64,000 bases of DNA from JACZUI01 sp965216725 (GTDB lineage: Bacteria > Actinomycetota > Acidimicrobiia > Spongiisociales > ZC4RG35): positions 1-64,000 of the forward strand of contig CBDCGI010000016.1 of assembly GCA_965216725.1 (NCBI GenBank). The letters are read 5' to 3'. Positions 1 through 8,441 of the stretch are shown here, one piece after another. Position numbers and translations under genes: made by a program. Numbering within the stretch: position 1 is the stretch's first letter; every line of letters begins with the position of its first letter. A model generated the notes under the pieces. It worked only from the letters and a program-made list of their open reading frames with translations. It made no database searches and was not told the DNA's origin.

Positions 1-47
1 AATCGCCGTTCGCCTTCGCCCCTCACGGACCACCCCATTCGGTGTCA

Positions 48-76
48 TTGACAAGTGCGTGCGTTTGGTTTGTGAT
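48..76 (+). promoter_or_regulatory. putative promoter of tRNA-Ser
   Basis: A consensus -35 box TTGACA (48-53) is followed after 17 bp by TGTGAT (71-76), which matches the -10 consensus at four of six positions. The tRNA begins about 40 bases after the expected start of transcription. The boxes are seen; promoter activity is inferred. Confidence 0.45.
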
Positions 77-122
77 TGGCGCATCGGACCGACAAGACTC
101 ACTGGTGGTTCAACAACCAGAT

Positions 123-214
<92 letters not shown>

Positions 215-268
215 GAAACTCATTTCCTTCCGCGGCCGGTTGGGCCCTGATCCGTACACTGCCGCGGC

Positions 269-2285
269 ATGTCGTTTGTGATGGCGAGCGAGGCTTCAAC
301 CGTCGCTTCGGAGACCCTCTTCGTGCTGGCGCTGATCGTCATTGCCGGACCGCTGCTGGCGGAGAAGGCGCGCCTTCCGGGTCTCATCGGTTTCATGCTC
401 GGAGGAATCGCACTGGGACCGTTCGGGGTAGGCGTGCTGGCGGAAGGTCAGCTCGACGGCATTGGTGCCATTGGCATTCTCTATCTCATGTTCATGGCCG
501 GCCTCGAGCTGGACATGGACACCTTCAACAGATATCGAACCGCGGCGCTCCAGTTCGGTGTGCTCACCTTTGCCGTGCCATTTGCGCTCGGATGGTGGGC
601 GGGCAACCGCATTGGCTTCGAGCTCGCTGAGTCCATACTCCTCGGATCGATCTGGGCGTCTCACACTCTGGTGGCGCTCCCCATCGTCAAAAGGGCCGGT
701 CTTTCGGCGTCCCGAGCGGTGGCCGTCGGAGCCGGAGCCACGATCATCACCGACACTCTCGCCCTGGTGATCCTGGCGGTGATCAGTTCCGGAGCCGCGG
801 AGGCGGTGGACCTCCAAAGCGCCGATACCTCGTCCACGCTCCTCAGGTTGGTCATCGGGCTGGCGGTGCTGGTGTTCGTTACCACCTGGGTGTTCCCCAG
901 GGTCGGCCAGTGGTTCTTTGCCGGTCCCGGAAACGACCGGCCCTTGCGCTTCATGTTCCTCGTCGGGGCAATGGCGCTGGCCGGGCTGATGGCCGAGTGG
1001 GGTGGAATCGAGGGCATCGTCGGAGCCTTCTTCGCAGGGCTCGGGCTCAACCGACTGGTCCCGAAACGATCGGCTCTGATGGAGCGGGTCGAGTTTTTCG
1101 GCTCATCCTTCTTCATCCCGGCCTTCCTGATCTCGGTGGGGATGCTGATCGATCCGGCTTTGATCATCGATTTCGACGTTCTCCGGACAGCCGGACTCTT
1201 CTTGTTGGTGGTAGTCGTCGGCAAGGCGGTGGCCAGCGCCATCGGCGGAGGGATCTTCCGATTCGGATGGCAGGAGGTCGGTCTCCTGTTCTCCATGACC
1301 ATCGGGCCAAGCCGCTGCCACTCTGGCGGCTGCGCTGGTTGGGGTGAACATCGGGCTCTTTGACCTCGAGACCCTGAACTCGGTGGTGGTGACTGTCCTT
1401 TTTACAGTCCTTCTGTCGTCGGTCCTCACCAAGGTTTTCGCGGGTCTTGTGCCCCCCGACGATTCGATCCTGCGTCCAATTGGATCCTCAGTTGTGGTCC
1501 CTGTGCCCCTGGGTTCCAATCCCGATCACGCGCTGCGAGCCGCCGGTGCCGTCGCCCGAAGCAGTACAGGCACGGTGACACCGTTGGTGGTGGTGCCATC
1601 CGGCCAGTTCTCCAGCCGCGCCGGCGAAACAGCCAAAGAGCTGGTGGAGCAGGCCACGGCAGCGGCCAACACGTCGGGGGCGGAGGCGGAAGGGCTGGTA
1701 CGAGTCGACTCGGACGTCAAGAGCGCAGTGCTCAACGTGGTCGCCGAGCGCGACGCATCGTTGATAGTCCTGATCGCACCCGAGTCGAGACGCGTGTCCG
1801 AGCTCGCGTTCGGCGGGCCCATCAACAGCATTGGGGGAGCGTCCCCAGTACCCACGGTGCTGGCTGTTGGTCTGACCGAGCCACCGGAGCGGGTGCTTGT
1901 GGCCGCTCCCGGACGGCATCGAACTATGGGAGATCAGGTCGACAGCGAAGTAGCGATCCAGGTCACCACCGCCGTTGCGGGCGTTTTCGAGCTACCGATT
2001 GTGGTCCTGGTTGGTCCGGGCACCACCGTTCCCGACATATCAGAGTCCGCCGAATTGGTGAAGGTGCCCGATCTCACTCGCAGCGGGGTCAGCGGCGTGA
2101 TCGAAGAGAAGGACTTGGTGGTTCTGCCACTCGCCTTGGTCAGGCGGGCGTTTGTGAGCAGTTCCCCCTACTCGGCAAGCACTGCTGGGCTTTTGATCAC
2201 CGCCGGCCCCCATCGTTTGCATCGGGCTGGAGACGGCGCAGAAACCGTTTCGACCGTCTTCGGCTTTTCGAGTCTCCGCGACTAG
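269..2285 (+). pseudogene. CPA2-type cation:proton antiporter with C-terminal stress-like domain, frameshifted
   Basis: The first frame (269 to about 1303) encodes a multi-pass membrane domain of the monovalent cation:proton antiporter-2 (KefB/NhaS3) type, which would exchange Na+ or K+ for protons. The second frame (from about 1304 to 2285) carries the last membrane helices and a soluble region of about 270 residues that resembles universal-stress-protein domains often fused to such antiporters. The frames are split by one extra G in the GGG at 1304-1306. Removing it restores a smooth reading through SMTIGQAAATLAAALVGVN and one 671-residue protein; 2016 bases is an exact multiple of three. 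No Shine-Dalgarno is seen; TACACT (255-260) lies 8 nt before the ATG. The lesion may be a true mutation or an assembly error, and the ion is not predictable. Confidence 0.8.
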
Positions 2286-2297
2286 AGCGCCCAGGGG

Positions 2298-3096
2298 TTA
2301 TTCGGTAGAGAAGAATCCGAGGCCGATTGTCTGATTCCCGCTGACCTCGATGGCGAGCACTTCCAGCTCGTACAACGTGTCCGGCTCCAGAAACGCGTCG
2401 GCGACGGTCAGGGATCTGGCGTCCGGCCCGACGTGGACGTCATAGACCGGACGGGAAAAGCCGTTCGGATCGTCGTGTTCGACCTTGGTGATGATCACCT
2501 GGTATCCGGTGATCTCGACGGCATCTCCGTCGATCGTGGACGTCACTTCTTCCCAGCTGACGGCGAGGTCTGTTGAAGGAATCGGGTTTGTCCCAGCCTG
2601 TTCCTCATCCTCGACCAGGTCTGGAGCTGTTATGGCCGGCGGTGCCGGAATGGCGTGGGTGAACTGTGCTGTCTTGACTCGGACCTCTCCGTCTTCCCCC
2701 CAAAGCGGCGACCAGATACTCACCCTCCGGGAAATCGCTGCGTAGGTCTGCGATCGAATACTCGTCGTTGGGTGGCTCGTTCGACTCGGCGAAGTAGTCG
2801 GATAGACCGAGTGCCCCCAGCGGGCCCTGGGGCTTGACCTCGACGAGTACGGCGCCGGAAGGGTCGCGAAGACACAAGTGCACCCACGGCTCTCCGCCAA
2901 CGTTGGAATGGACTCCCGTGTCTTCGTCAGCCGCGTTGTGCTCGATGTAGAGCATGGCCGTCTCCAGCTCTCCGCCCTCCGTGGGGCAGACGTCTGAGCC
3001 GACCGAAGGCTCGCTAGGTCCTTCATTCGCGGACGTCGAGGTGCACGCGGAGATAGTTAGCGCCAAAACGGTGATCCAGGTCAGGGTCCTTCTCAT
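2298..3096 (-). pseudogene. secreted lipoprotein with fibronectin-III-like C terminus, frameshifted
   Basis: The start is MRRTLTWITVLALTISAC, a lipoprotein signal peptide with the lipidated Cys at residue 18. The C-terminal half, with YQVIITKVE and LEPDTLYELEVLAIE, looks like a fibronectin type III beta sandwich. Two frames meet at a run of six C (2696-2701). With five C the reading continues as EYLVAALGEDGEVRVKT and gives a 265-residue protein, a length divisible by three. It lies 57 bp downstream of a sensor kinase gene, on the same strand, with its own triple GTCAGG repeat upstream, so it is probably an output of that two-component system. The ligand is unknown. The frameshift could be a homopolymer assembly error, decay or phase variation. 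Confidence 0.7.
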
Positions 3097-3119
3097 GGAA
3101 CTCAACCTGCCTGTTGCTT

Positions 3120-3146
3120 GCTGACTCCTTCCTGACCCCACCTGAC
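3120..3146 (-). promoter_or_regulatory. triple GTCAGG direct repeat upstream of the lipoprotein gene
   Basis: On the minus strand, GTCAGG, GTCAGG and GTCAGC start at 3146, 3136 and 3125, a spacing of 10 and 11 bp. The same array with identical spacing occurs at 5211-5237. Helical-turn-spaced direct repeats are the usual binding site of OmpR-family regulators, and one is encoded next door, so this is the likely operator. Binding is inferred. Confidence 0.6.
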
Positions 3147-3153
3147 ATGACGG

Positions 3154-4494
3154 TCAGGTCGTCCAGGTGTGTGTAGGCAGCCTCATCTCAAACCTGGCAC
3201 CAGCGGAACCCGGATTGACGAGTTCCAAAGTCCCACCGTTGAGTCGTGCGATGTCGGCGGCTATGGCAAGACCAAGCCCGGCGCCGCCGGTTTCGCTTCC
3301 CCGAGCTTCATCGAGGCGACCGAAACGATCGAAGATGCGGTCGGCTTGAGATGCCGGAACTCCGGGACCGTCATCCTCGACCGAGAGCAACACCTGGCCA
3401 TCGTGCTCGTCGAGAGTGACAACCACCTTGGAGGTTGCGTGACGTTCCGCATTCACCAACAGATTGCGCACCGCTCGGCGGAGCTGACCGCTGTCGCCGA
3501 CGCATTGGGCCCCGGAGACTCCGGATATATCGACATCGACCATCCCGGTCGCCGCCACCGCATTGGCCTCCTCGAGGACAACATCATCGAAGTCGAAGGG
3601 CTGATGGACCGCGCCCACAGAACCGGCATCGGCTCTAGCCAGGTAGAGAAGATCGTCGACTAGCTCTTGAAGCGAGACCACATCGCCGAGCAGGAGCTGG
3701 AGTTGTTTCCTCTGCTGGGCGTCATCGGCTTCGCCGAGGCCAAGCTCGATGTGGGCGCGTAACCGGGTGAGGGGAGTGCGAAGCTCGTGTGAGGCGTCGG
3801 CGACGAAGCTCGTTTGGCGTGCCACCGACTCTTCGACGCGCTCCAGCATCAGATTCATGGTCTCGGCGAGACGATCGATCTCGTCACCTGTTTGTGGTCG
3901 GGGGACGCGGCGGTCGAGCTCAGTAGGACCGAATGAGGCAACTTCTGTCGTGATGCTCTCTACGGGCCGCAGAGTTCGGCCTACAAACCACCAGACCAGA
4001 ACTCCGAGGGCGATGATGAGAGCCGGCACCAAAATGGAGAGAGAGCCCACCAGGGCGGCCGTGCTTTCCCCGACCACGTCGTAGGTCGTGCCGACATGGA
4101 GTGTGCCGGCGGTGAGGGATCTGGTCAGGACCCGGAACTCGTCGTCATCGACCTCCCGAACGACGACGGTGCGAATCGCCGCTCCGGTTTCGTCGACACC
4201 AAGTGGCGGAACACCCACGAGGTTCGCTGTCGCTGCTATCACTTCGCCGCCCGAGCCAACGTATTGGGCAAAACCTTCGCCCGTGCCTTGGGCAAGCGTC
4301 GACGGCAGTTCGCCTTGATCGATCAGGGCGACCATGTCATCTGCGCGTTGAACGAGGCCCTGGTCGATGCTGTCGGTCAGGGCGTTCCGCTGCAGCACAA
4401 CCAGGAGGACGCCCGAAATGGCCAGCACCAGCGCCACCGCGGCTACCGCCGTCACCGTGATCCGGACTCTGATCCCGCGGCGGGCGGCCATCAT
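3154..4494 (-). CDS. two-component sensor histidine kinase
   Basis: This is a 446-residue membrane kinase that should autophosphorylate and pass phosphate to the response regulator encoded just upstream. One membrane helix lies near residues 11-34, an extracytoplasmic sensor region spans about 40-148, and a second helix spans about 149-171. A HAMP linker (about 172-225) follows. The HisKA motif SFVADASHELRTPL carries the phospho-accepting His236. The ATPase domain shows the N box (RNLLVNAERHA), the G1 box (EDDGPGVP) and the G2 box (GGAGLGLAI). Its ATG overlaps the regulator stop by 4 bp (ATGA), so the two are co-translated. The signal is unknown; a secreted PepSY protein and a lipoprotein flank the pair and may report on the envelope. 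Confidence 0.93.
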   Translation of the reverse strand: MMAARRGIRVRITVTAVAAVALVLAISGVLLVVLQRNALTDSIDQGLVQRADDMVALIDQGELPSTLAQGTGEGFAQYVGSGGEVIAATANLVGVPPLGVDETGAAIRTVVVREVDDDEFRVLTRSLTAGTLHVGTTYDVVGESTAALVGSLSILVPALIIALGVLVWWFVGRTLRPVESITTEVASFGPTELDRRVPRPQTGDEIDRLAETMNLMLERVEESVARQTSFVADASHELRTPLTRLRAHIELGLGEADDAQQRKQLQLLLGDVVSLQELVDDLLYLARADAGSVGAVHQPFDFDDVVLEEANAVAATGMVDVDISGVSGAQCVGDSGQLRRAVRNLLVNAERHATSKVVVTLDEHDGQVLLSVEDDGPGVPASQADRIFDRFGRLDEARGSETGGAGLGLAIAADIARLNGGTLELVNPGSAGARFEMRLPTHTWTT

Positions 4495-5168
4495 CCGCCG
4501 TCTGCGGCGAGGCGGTAGCCGGCGCCTCTGATGGTTTCGATGGCAGCTCGACCGAAAGGCTCATCGATGCGGGTGCGAAGTCGCCGGATATAGACCTCAA
4601 CGATGTTCGGATCGCCTTCAAAGGCATACTCCCAGACACCGTCGAGGATCTCCCGTTTACTCACGACCTGGCCGGCTCGCCTCATCATGAACTCGAGCAC
4701 GTCGAACTGTCGAGCGGTCAGATCGATTTCGGTTTCGTTGCGCCACGCACGACGTTGACCTGTGTCGATTCGAAGGTCTCCCGCCTCGAGCGGCGGGAGT
4801 TGGCGCCCACCCGCCCGACGCATCAGCGCTCGCACTCGAGCCACGAGAACCGCAAAGGAGAATGGCTTGGTTATGTAATCGTCGGCGCCGGTGTCGAGTG
4901 CTTCGGCTTCGTCGAGGTCGCCGTCCTTTGCGGTAAGCATCAGGATCGGAGTCCAATCGCCGGCGTCCCTCAACTCGGCGCAGATCTGAAAACCGTTCCG
5001 GCCGGGAAGGAGGATGTCGAGGATGATGAGGTCGTAGCTGCCCTCGTTGGCCAGCCACAGGCCATGATCGCCATCGAGCGCCACCTCCACGGTATAGCCC
5101 TCTGCTTCAAGGCCCCGCTTCACCATGGTTGCTATTCGTTTGTCGTCTTCGACTAGCAGCAGCTTCAC
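4491..5168 (-). CDS. OmpR-family response regulator
   Basis: This 225-residue DNA-binding regulator is the partner of the downstream kinase. The receiver domain (about 1-115) starts VKLLLVEDD, with acidic residues at 8-9, the phospho-acceptor Asp51 in LIILDILLPG and a conserved Lys in ITKPFSFA. A winged-helix domain follows, with LTARQFDVLEFM and the recognition region VEVYIRRLRTRID. I chose the GTG at 5168 because the receiver fold begins there; an upstream in-frame extension has no homologous look. The divergent promoter region (5169-5281) carries GTCAGG repeats, the probable target, so this gene and the PepSY gene may share control. Confidence 0.93.
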   Translation of the reverse strand: MKLLLVEDDKRIATMVKRGLEAEGYTVEVALDGDHGLWLANEGSYDLIILDILLPGRNGFQICAELRDAGDWTPILMLTAKDGDLDEAEALDTGADDYITKPFSFAVLVARVRALMRRAGGRQLPPLEAGDLRIDTGQRRAWRNETEIDLTARQFDVLEFMMRRAGQVVSKREILDGVWEYAFEGDPNIVEVYIRRLRTRIDEPFGRAAIETIRGAGYRLAADGG

Positions 5169-5210
5169 CTGGCCATTGTCCCATCCAAAGCTGAATCTCA
5201 GCTGAACGTA

Positions 5211-5262
5211 GTCAGGCGGGGTCAGGCTGGTGTCAGGACTCCCTTCGTACCTTGCGGTCAGG
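5211..5262 (+). promoter_or_regulatory. GTCAGG direct repeats in the regulator/PepSY divergent promoter
   Basis: GTCAGG occurs at 5211, 5221 and 5232, spaced 10 and 11 bp, and again at 5257. The first three copies match the array at 3120-3146 in order and spacing, and the linker GGGG between copies one and two is shared. A TACCTT box (5248-5253) lies 9-10 bp after the third repeat and could be the -10 of the PepSY gene. This is a probable response-regulator operator. Confidence 0.62.
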
Positions 5263-5281
5263 TCCAGAGAAAGGAACAGCA

Positions 5282-5605
5282 ATGAGCCGCAAGCTCAAAA
5301 TCCTTCTGCTCGGTGCCGCGATCGCCGCGGCGGCGGCAGTTCCCGCCATAGCCCAGGCCGGTGGTGGCTCCGGCGACAGCAACGACAATGATGTCCCCAT
5401 CACCGGGGCCGAGTTGGAGCGAGCCAGCATCGCAGCGTTGCTTCACACCGGAGAGGGGACGGTTTCCGACAGCGAAGTCGGAGACGAGGAGAGCTACTAC
5501 GAAGTCGAGGTCACCCTCGACGACGGCAGCCAGGTCGACGTTCAACTCGACGAGGACTTCAACGTGGTTGGCACCGAGGCCGACACGCCTGGCTCCGACG
5601 ACTAG
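5282..5605 (+). CDS. secreted PepSY-domain protein
   Basis: The protein has 107 residues. MSRKLKILLLGAAIAAAAAV begins a Sec signal peptide ending near AIAQA, and the mature part is acidic. The region AELERASIAALLHTGEGTV followed by YYEVEVTLDDG has the alternating pattern of a PepSY domain, a fold found in protease inhibitors and in envelope proteins next to two-component systems. AAAGGA lies 6 nt before the ATG at 5282, which I prefer over a start 30 bases earlier. The gene is transcribed away from the regulator and its promoter carries the GTCAGG array. Its molecular partner is unknown. Confidence 0.82.
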   Translation: MSRKLKILLLGAAIAAAAAVPAIAQAGGGSGDSNDNDVPITGAELERASIAALLHTGEGTVSDSEVGDEESYYEVEVTLDDGSQVDVQLDEDFNVVGTEADTPGSDD

Positions 5606-5617
5606 CCAGCAACAGGT

Positions 5618-5645
5618 ATGGGGCCACCGACATCGGTGACCCCAT
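5618..5645 (+). terminator. hairpin after the PepSY gene
   Basis: ATGGGG-C-CACCG pairs with CGGTG-A-CCCCAT around an ACAT loop, leaving one C-A mismatch. It starts 12 bases after the PepSY stop codon. No T run follows, so it may be a weak or factor-assisted terminator. Confidence 0.5.
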
Positions 5646-5768
5646 GCTCACGTGACTCTGGTCCCGAGCGACGTCCTCGCAAACCGTGTCTTGGTTCACC
5701 CCTCATGGTGGTCCGGGATTGGCCCGTCGCTGCAAGCGTGAGGAGCGGGGACGACGAGGGCGGGATCG

Positions 5769-6194
5769 TCAGAGCCCGGCGTCGGGACCGGGATCGTTGC
5801 CTTCGGCGGTCGCCGCCAATCGGGGGACATAGTGATCCCATCCCATCTGATGCAGCGGCCGCTCGTCCTCGGGGAGGCCGCTGTGGGTCAAGGTGAGGAG
5901 AGTGACGCCTTCATCCTCCTCGAGGGTTATCTCAACCGTGGACGAGCCGGGAGGCACACCGGGGTGGTCGATCCATCCCCAGGTGAATACAACCCTCCGA
6001 TTGGGCACCATCTCGAGAAACTGGCCGCGAGACCGCGTCCCGTTGGGCATTTCGATGGTGAAGAGCCCTCCGATCCGAGGGTCGAGGCTGGCTGCGGTCC
6101 CCTGCCATAGTGCCCACTTCTCCGCCTGGGTGAGGAACCCATAAACGGCCGCGGCCGGGGCCGAGATCCTCTTCTGGATGATGATGTCCGTCAT
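5769..6194 (-). CDS. SRPBCC (AHSA1-like) family protein
   Basis: This 141-residue protein begins MTDIIIQKRISAPAAAVYGF, the usual opening of the AHSA1/polyketide-cyclase branch of the START-like fold. It continues with the typical WALWQG, GGLFTIEMPNG and RVVFTWGW segments. Such proteins bind small hydrophobic ligands; no catalytic role can be read. The ATG overlaps the stop of the ArsR gene by 4 bp (ATGA). An ArsR regulator followed by an AHSA1 protein is a common pair in actinobacteria, often with a YciI-like gene nearby, as here. Confidence 0.85.
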   Translation of the reverse strand: MTDIIIQKRISAPAAAVYGFLTQAEKWALWQGTAASLDPRIGGLFTIEMPNGTRSRGQFLEMVPNRRVVFTWGWIDHPGVPPGSSTVEITLEEDEGVTLLTLTHSGLPEDERPLHQMGWDHYVPRLAATAEGNDPGPDAGL

Positions 6195-6499
6195 GGATCC
6201 TGCTGGTTGGTTTGAGTCTCCACCGCGTCGGCGAGTCGGTCCAGCGTGGCACTCCACATCTGCTCCAGCAGTGGTCGCAAGGGTCCCAGCGCCTCCTTGT
6301 CGGCGTGGTAGAGGCGGCGGTTCCCATCTTTCTCGACGCGGACGAAGCCGGCTTCCCTGAGAATCCCGAGGTGCTGGGAGACGGCCCCGAAGGTGACGTC
6401 GAATTGCTCGGCTATCTCTGAAGCCGAAAGCTGCTGGTCCCAGACCAGGGACAAGATCCTTCGTCGTCTGGGCTCGGCCACGATTTGGAGGTCGTCCAT
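6191..6499 (-). CDS. ArsR-family transcriptional regulator
   Basis: This is a 102-residue single-domain winged-helix repressor. LQIVAEPRRRRILSLVWDQQ is the N-terminal helix and EIAEQFDVTFGAVSQHLGIL is the helix-turn-helix. RVEKDGNRRLYHADKEAL is the wing. No metal-binding Cys pair is present, so it belongs to the non-metal ArsR group usually paired with SRPBCC proteins. A TAAAAT -10-like box (6509-6514, minus strand) lies 9 nt before the ATG. The likely operator is the palindrome at 6550-6560 in the divergent promoter. Confidence 0.9.
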   Translation of the reverse strand: MDDLQIVAEPRRRRILSLVWDQQLSASEIAEQFDVTFGAVSQHLGILREAGFVRVEKDGNRRLYHADKEALGPLRPLLEQMWSATLDRLADAVETQTNQQDP

Positions 6500-6521
6500 T
6501 GTGGGTCAATTTTAGCTGCCG

Positions 6522-6560
6522 TTGAAATAGCTCGCGTCAAGCAATATAGTTCAGACTGAA
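6522..6560 (+). promoter_or_regulatory. promoter of the YciI-like gene with overlapping ArsR-type palindrome
   Basis: TTGAAA (6522-6527) is followed after 17 bp by TATAGT (6545-6550), a strong promoter by consensus. The palindrome TTCAG-A-CTGAA (6550-6560) overlaps the end of the -10 and the start of transcription, the position expected for a repressor site. The divergent ArsR gene is the obvious candidate regulator. Confidence 0.6.
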
Positions 6561-6582
6561 ATAGCCGATAGGAGGAGCGAAA

Positions 6583-6918
6583 TTGGCCAGCTACATGATG
6601 ATTTATCGGGGCGAGGCGACCGACATGGCCGACATGTCCGAGGACGAGGCGGCGGCTGTTCTTGGCAAGTGGGCCGCATGGATGGAATCGGTTGGGAATG
6701 CACTCAGTGACGTCGGTGCGCCGTTTGGCCGAGGTGTTTCGGTGGTCGACGACGGATCGATCAGGGAAGCCCTCGCATTGACTGGCTATTCCATCGTCGA
6801 GGCTGACAGTGCCGAGGAAGCACAGGCGTTGACCGAGGGCCATCCTTATCTCAGTGACGGAGCGGGCCAGTTCTCGATCGAAGTCTTCGAGCTCATGCCG
6901 GTGCCTTTCCAGGATTAG
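6583..6918 (+). CDS. YciI/DGPF-like domain protein
   Basis: The 111-residue protein begins ASYMMIYRGEATDMADMSED and contains VGNALSDVGAPFGRG and the closing FEVFELMP-like strand (IEVFELMPVP). This is the ferredoxin-like YciI/DGPF fold, common as a small partner of SRPBCC and ArsR genes. The start is TTG at 6583, with GGAGG 7 nt upstream. The 3' end overlaps the convergent membrane gene by 26 bp. Biochemical role unknown. Confidence 0.8.
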   Translation: MASYMMIYRGEATDMADMSEDEAAAVLGKWAAWMESVGNALSDVGAPFGRGVSVVDDGSIREALALTGYSIVEADSAEEAQALTEGHPYLSDGAGQFSIEVFELMPVPFQD

Positions 6919-7672
6919 CGACCGCTCGGTCGAGCTTGGATGTGAAGAGGAGCCAAACGCCCAGTCCCACTTCACCAACTATCGAAGGAACCGCGACGGC
7001 GGCTTCGAAGACACCCTCGAGGTCCTGGTAATTGGCCAGCAGGCCATAGGCAAACGTGTCCAAAACGTAAGCCAGACCGGCGACGACAAGCGAGTAGCCG
7101 ATCACTTTCGTCACCAGACGTGAACGAAGGGCAAGGACTCCCAAGAGGACGAGGTGGATTCCAAAGGCGGCCAACCCGACGATCCAGATCGACTCGAATG
7201 TCGACAGCGCTTCCAACACCGCGGCGTCGGTGTCACCGGCCTGTCCCTTCCACAAGTCTCCAGAAACCAGTTGAACGACTCGAAACAAGGCAGCCACGGC
7301 GACACCCAGGATCGCTCCGTATGCCAACCGGAACCATCCGGAAATCAGCGCCAAGTCGCGATTGACGTTCCGGAACACCACATACAGGGCCCAGGCAATG
7401 ACCACATCGAGAAGGGCGATGGCCAAGAACGCCACGGCTCCCAGTCGGAACATTCCCAACGACTCAGAGATGTTGGCCAGGGTGGCCGGACCGTCGTCGG
7501 CGACCACCATCGTCTCGAGTACGACGAAGTTGGCGAAGATGGCGAGCAGGAACATCGCCAGATACGAGATGCCGGCGATTCGCCCCGCCCTCTTCGGCGA
7601 TATCCACTGCCGGACGGCACCCGGCCCGAGGAGGTCGGATCGTGAAGTGTCGGGTGTCTTCAAGGTTTGCAT
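6893..7672 (-). CDS. DUF4386 membrane protein
   Basis: The 259-residue protein carries SPKRAGRIAGISYLAMFLLA near residue 26, the signature opening of the DUF4386 family, and six predicted membrane helices. An internal loop includes DVVIAWALYVVFRNVNRDLA. AAGGAG lies just before the ATG. It is divergent from a TetR regulator and has a CGTACTTAGTACG palindrome 35 bp upstream of its start, so it is very probably repressed by that protein. The function of the family is not established. Confidence 0.88.
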   Translation of the reverse strand: MQTLKTPDTSRSDLLGPGAVRQWISPKRAGRIAGISYLAMFLLAIFANFVVLETMVVADDGPATLANISESLGMFRLGAVAFLAIALLDVVIAWALYVVFRNVNRDLALISGWFRLAYGAILGVAVAALFRVVQLVSGDLWKGQAGDTDAAVLEALSTFESIWIVGLAAFGIHLVLLGVLALRSRLVTKVIGYSLVVAGLAYVLDTFAYGLLANYQDLEGVFEAAVAVPSIVGEVGLGVWLLFTSKLDRAVANPGKAPA

Positions 7673-7706
7673 TTGGTCTCCTTTCGAAACCTCTGAGATA
7701 GAGAGT

Positions 7707-7752
7707 CGTACTAAGTACGGGTAAGTGGCATCAGGCTACCGTACTTAGTACG
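7707..7752. promoter_or_regulatory. twin TetR operators
   Basis: Two near-identical 13-bp palindromes, CGTACTAAGTACG (7707-7719) and CGTACTTAGTACG (7740-7752), have centres 33 bp apart, about three helical turns. The second ends one base before the TetR ATG. Each contains TACTTA, which could be the -10 of the gene it faces, so binding would silence both the DUF4386 gene and the regulator itself. Confidence 0.8.
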
Positions 7753-8439
7753 ATGGGTCAAAGTGAGGATGAATTGACCGCCGGAGGAGAACAACGTCTG
7801 CCACTGAGCCGGGAACGGATCCTCCAAGGTGCGGTGGCGCTGGCCGACGAGAACGGGATTGATGCCCTGACGATGAGACGTCTCGCGGACGCGTTGGATG
7901 TGAAACCGATGACGATCTATCACCACATTCCCGGCAAGGAAGAGATCATCGACGGAATGGTGGATTTTGTCTTTGCCGAGATCTCGCTTCCTCCTGAAGA
8001 TCTCGATTGGTCAGAAGCAATACGGGTGCGGTGCCGGTCCGCTCGAGAGGTGCTCAAGCGACATCCGTGGGCGCCACCCCTGATGGAGTCGAGGACCACT
8101 CCTGGCCCGGCGACACTGCGTCATCACGACGCCGTGCTCGGCTGCCTGCGAACCGGTGGGTTGTCGCTCGCGTTGACGGCTCACGCCTATGCGATCCTCG
8201 ACAGCTATGTGTACGGCTTTGCGCTTGAGGAGGCGAACCTGCCCGGTGGGGGCGGTGCCGAGATGGTGGACCTCGCCGCTGAGATCTCCGAGCTGATTCC
8301 CGCTGACGAGTATCCCTTCCTGTCGGAGCTGACCCTGGATCACGTACTTCGCCCCGGCTACGACTTCGGCGATTCGTTCGAGGTTGGGCTTGATCTGATT
8401 CTCGACGGCCTTTCCAGGATGGCCGCCTCCGGGAGGTAA
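7753..8439 (+). CDS. TetR-family transcriptional regulator
   Basis: This is a 228-residue repressor. The N-terminal helix-turn-helix reads RERILQGAVALADENGIDAL, then TMRRLADALDVKPMTIYHHI. The C-terminal part has the LKRHPWAPPLMESR and LDSYVYGFALEEANL segments typical of the TetR_C class. The ATG directly abuts an operator with no room for a Shine-Dalgarno, so the mRNA may be leaderless; a downstream TTG at 7774 is the alternative. It is divergent from DUF4386 and followed by a nitroreductase-like gene, which could be co-regulated. Confidence 0.92.
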   Translation: MGQSEDELTAGGEQRLPLSRERILQGAVALADENGIDALTMRRLADALDVKPMTIYHHIPGKEEIIDGMVDFVFAEISLPPEDLDWSEAIRVRCRSAREVLKRHPWAPPLMESRTTPGPATLRHHDAVLGCLRTGGLSLALTAHAYAILDSYVYGFALEEANLPGGGGAEMVDLAAEISELIPADEYPFLSELTLDHVLRPGYDFGDSFEVGLDLILDGLSRMAASGR

Positions 8440-8441
8440 CG

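Noticed and set aside
5169..5282. Longer N terminus of the response regulator starting at 5282
   Set aside because: It would cover the divergent promoter with the GTCAGG repeats, and the receiver domain begins at 5168.
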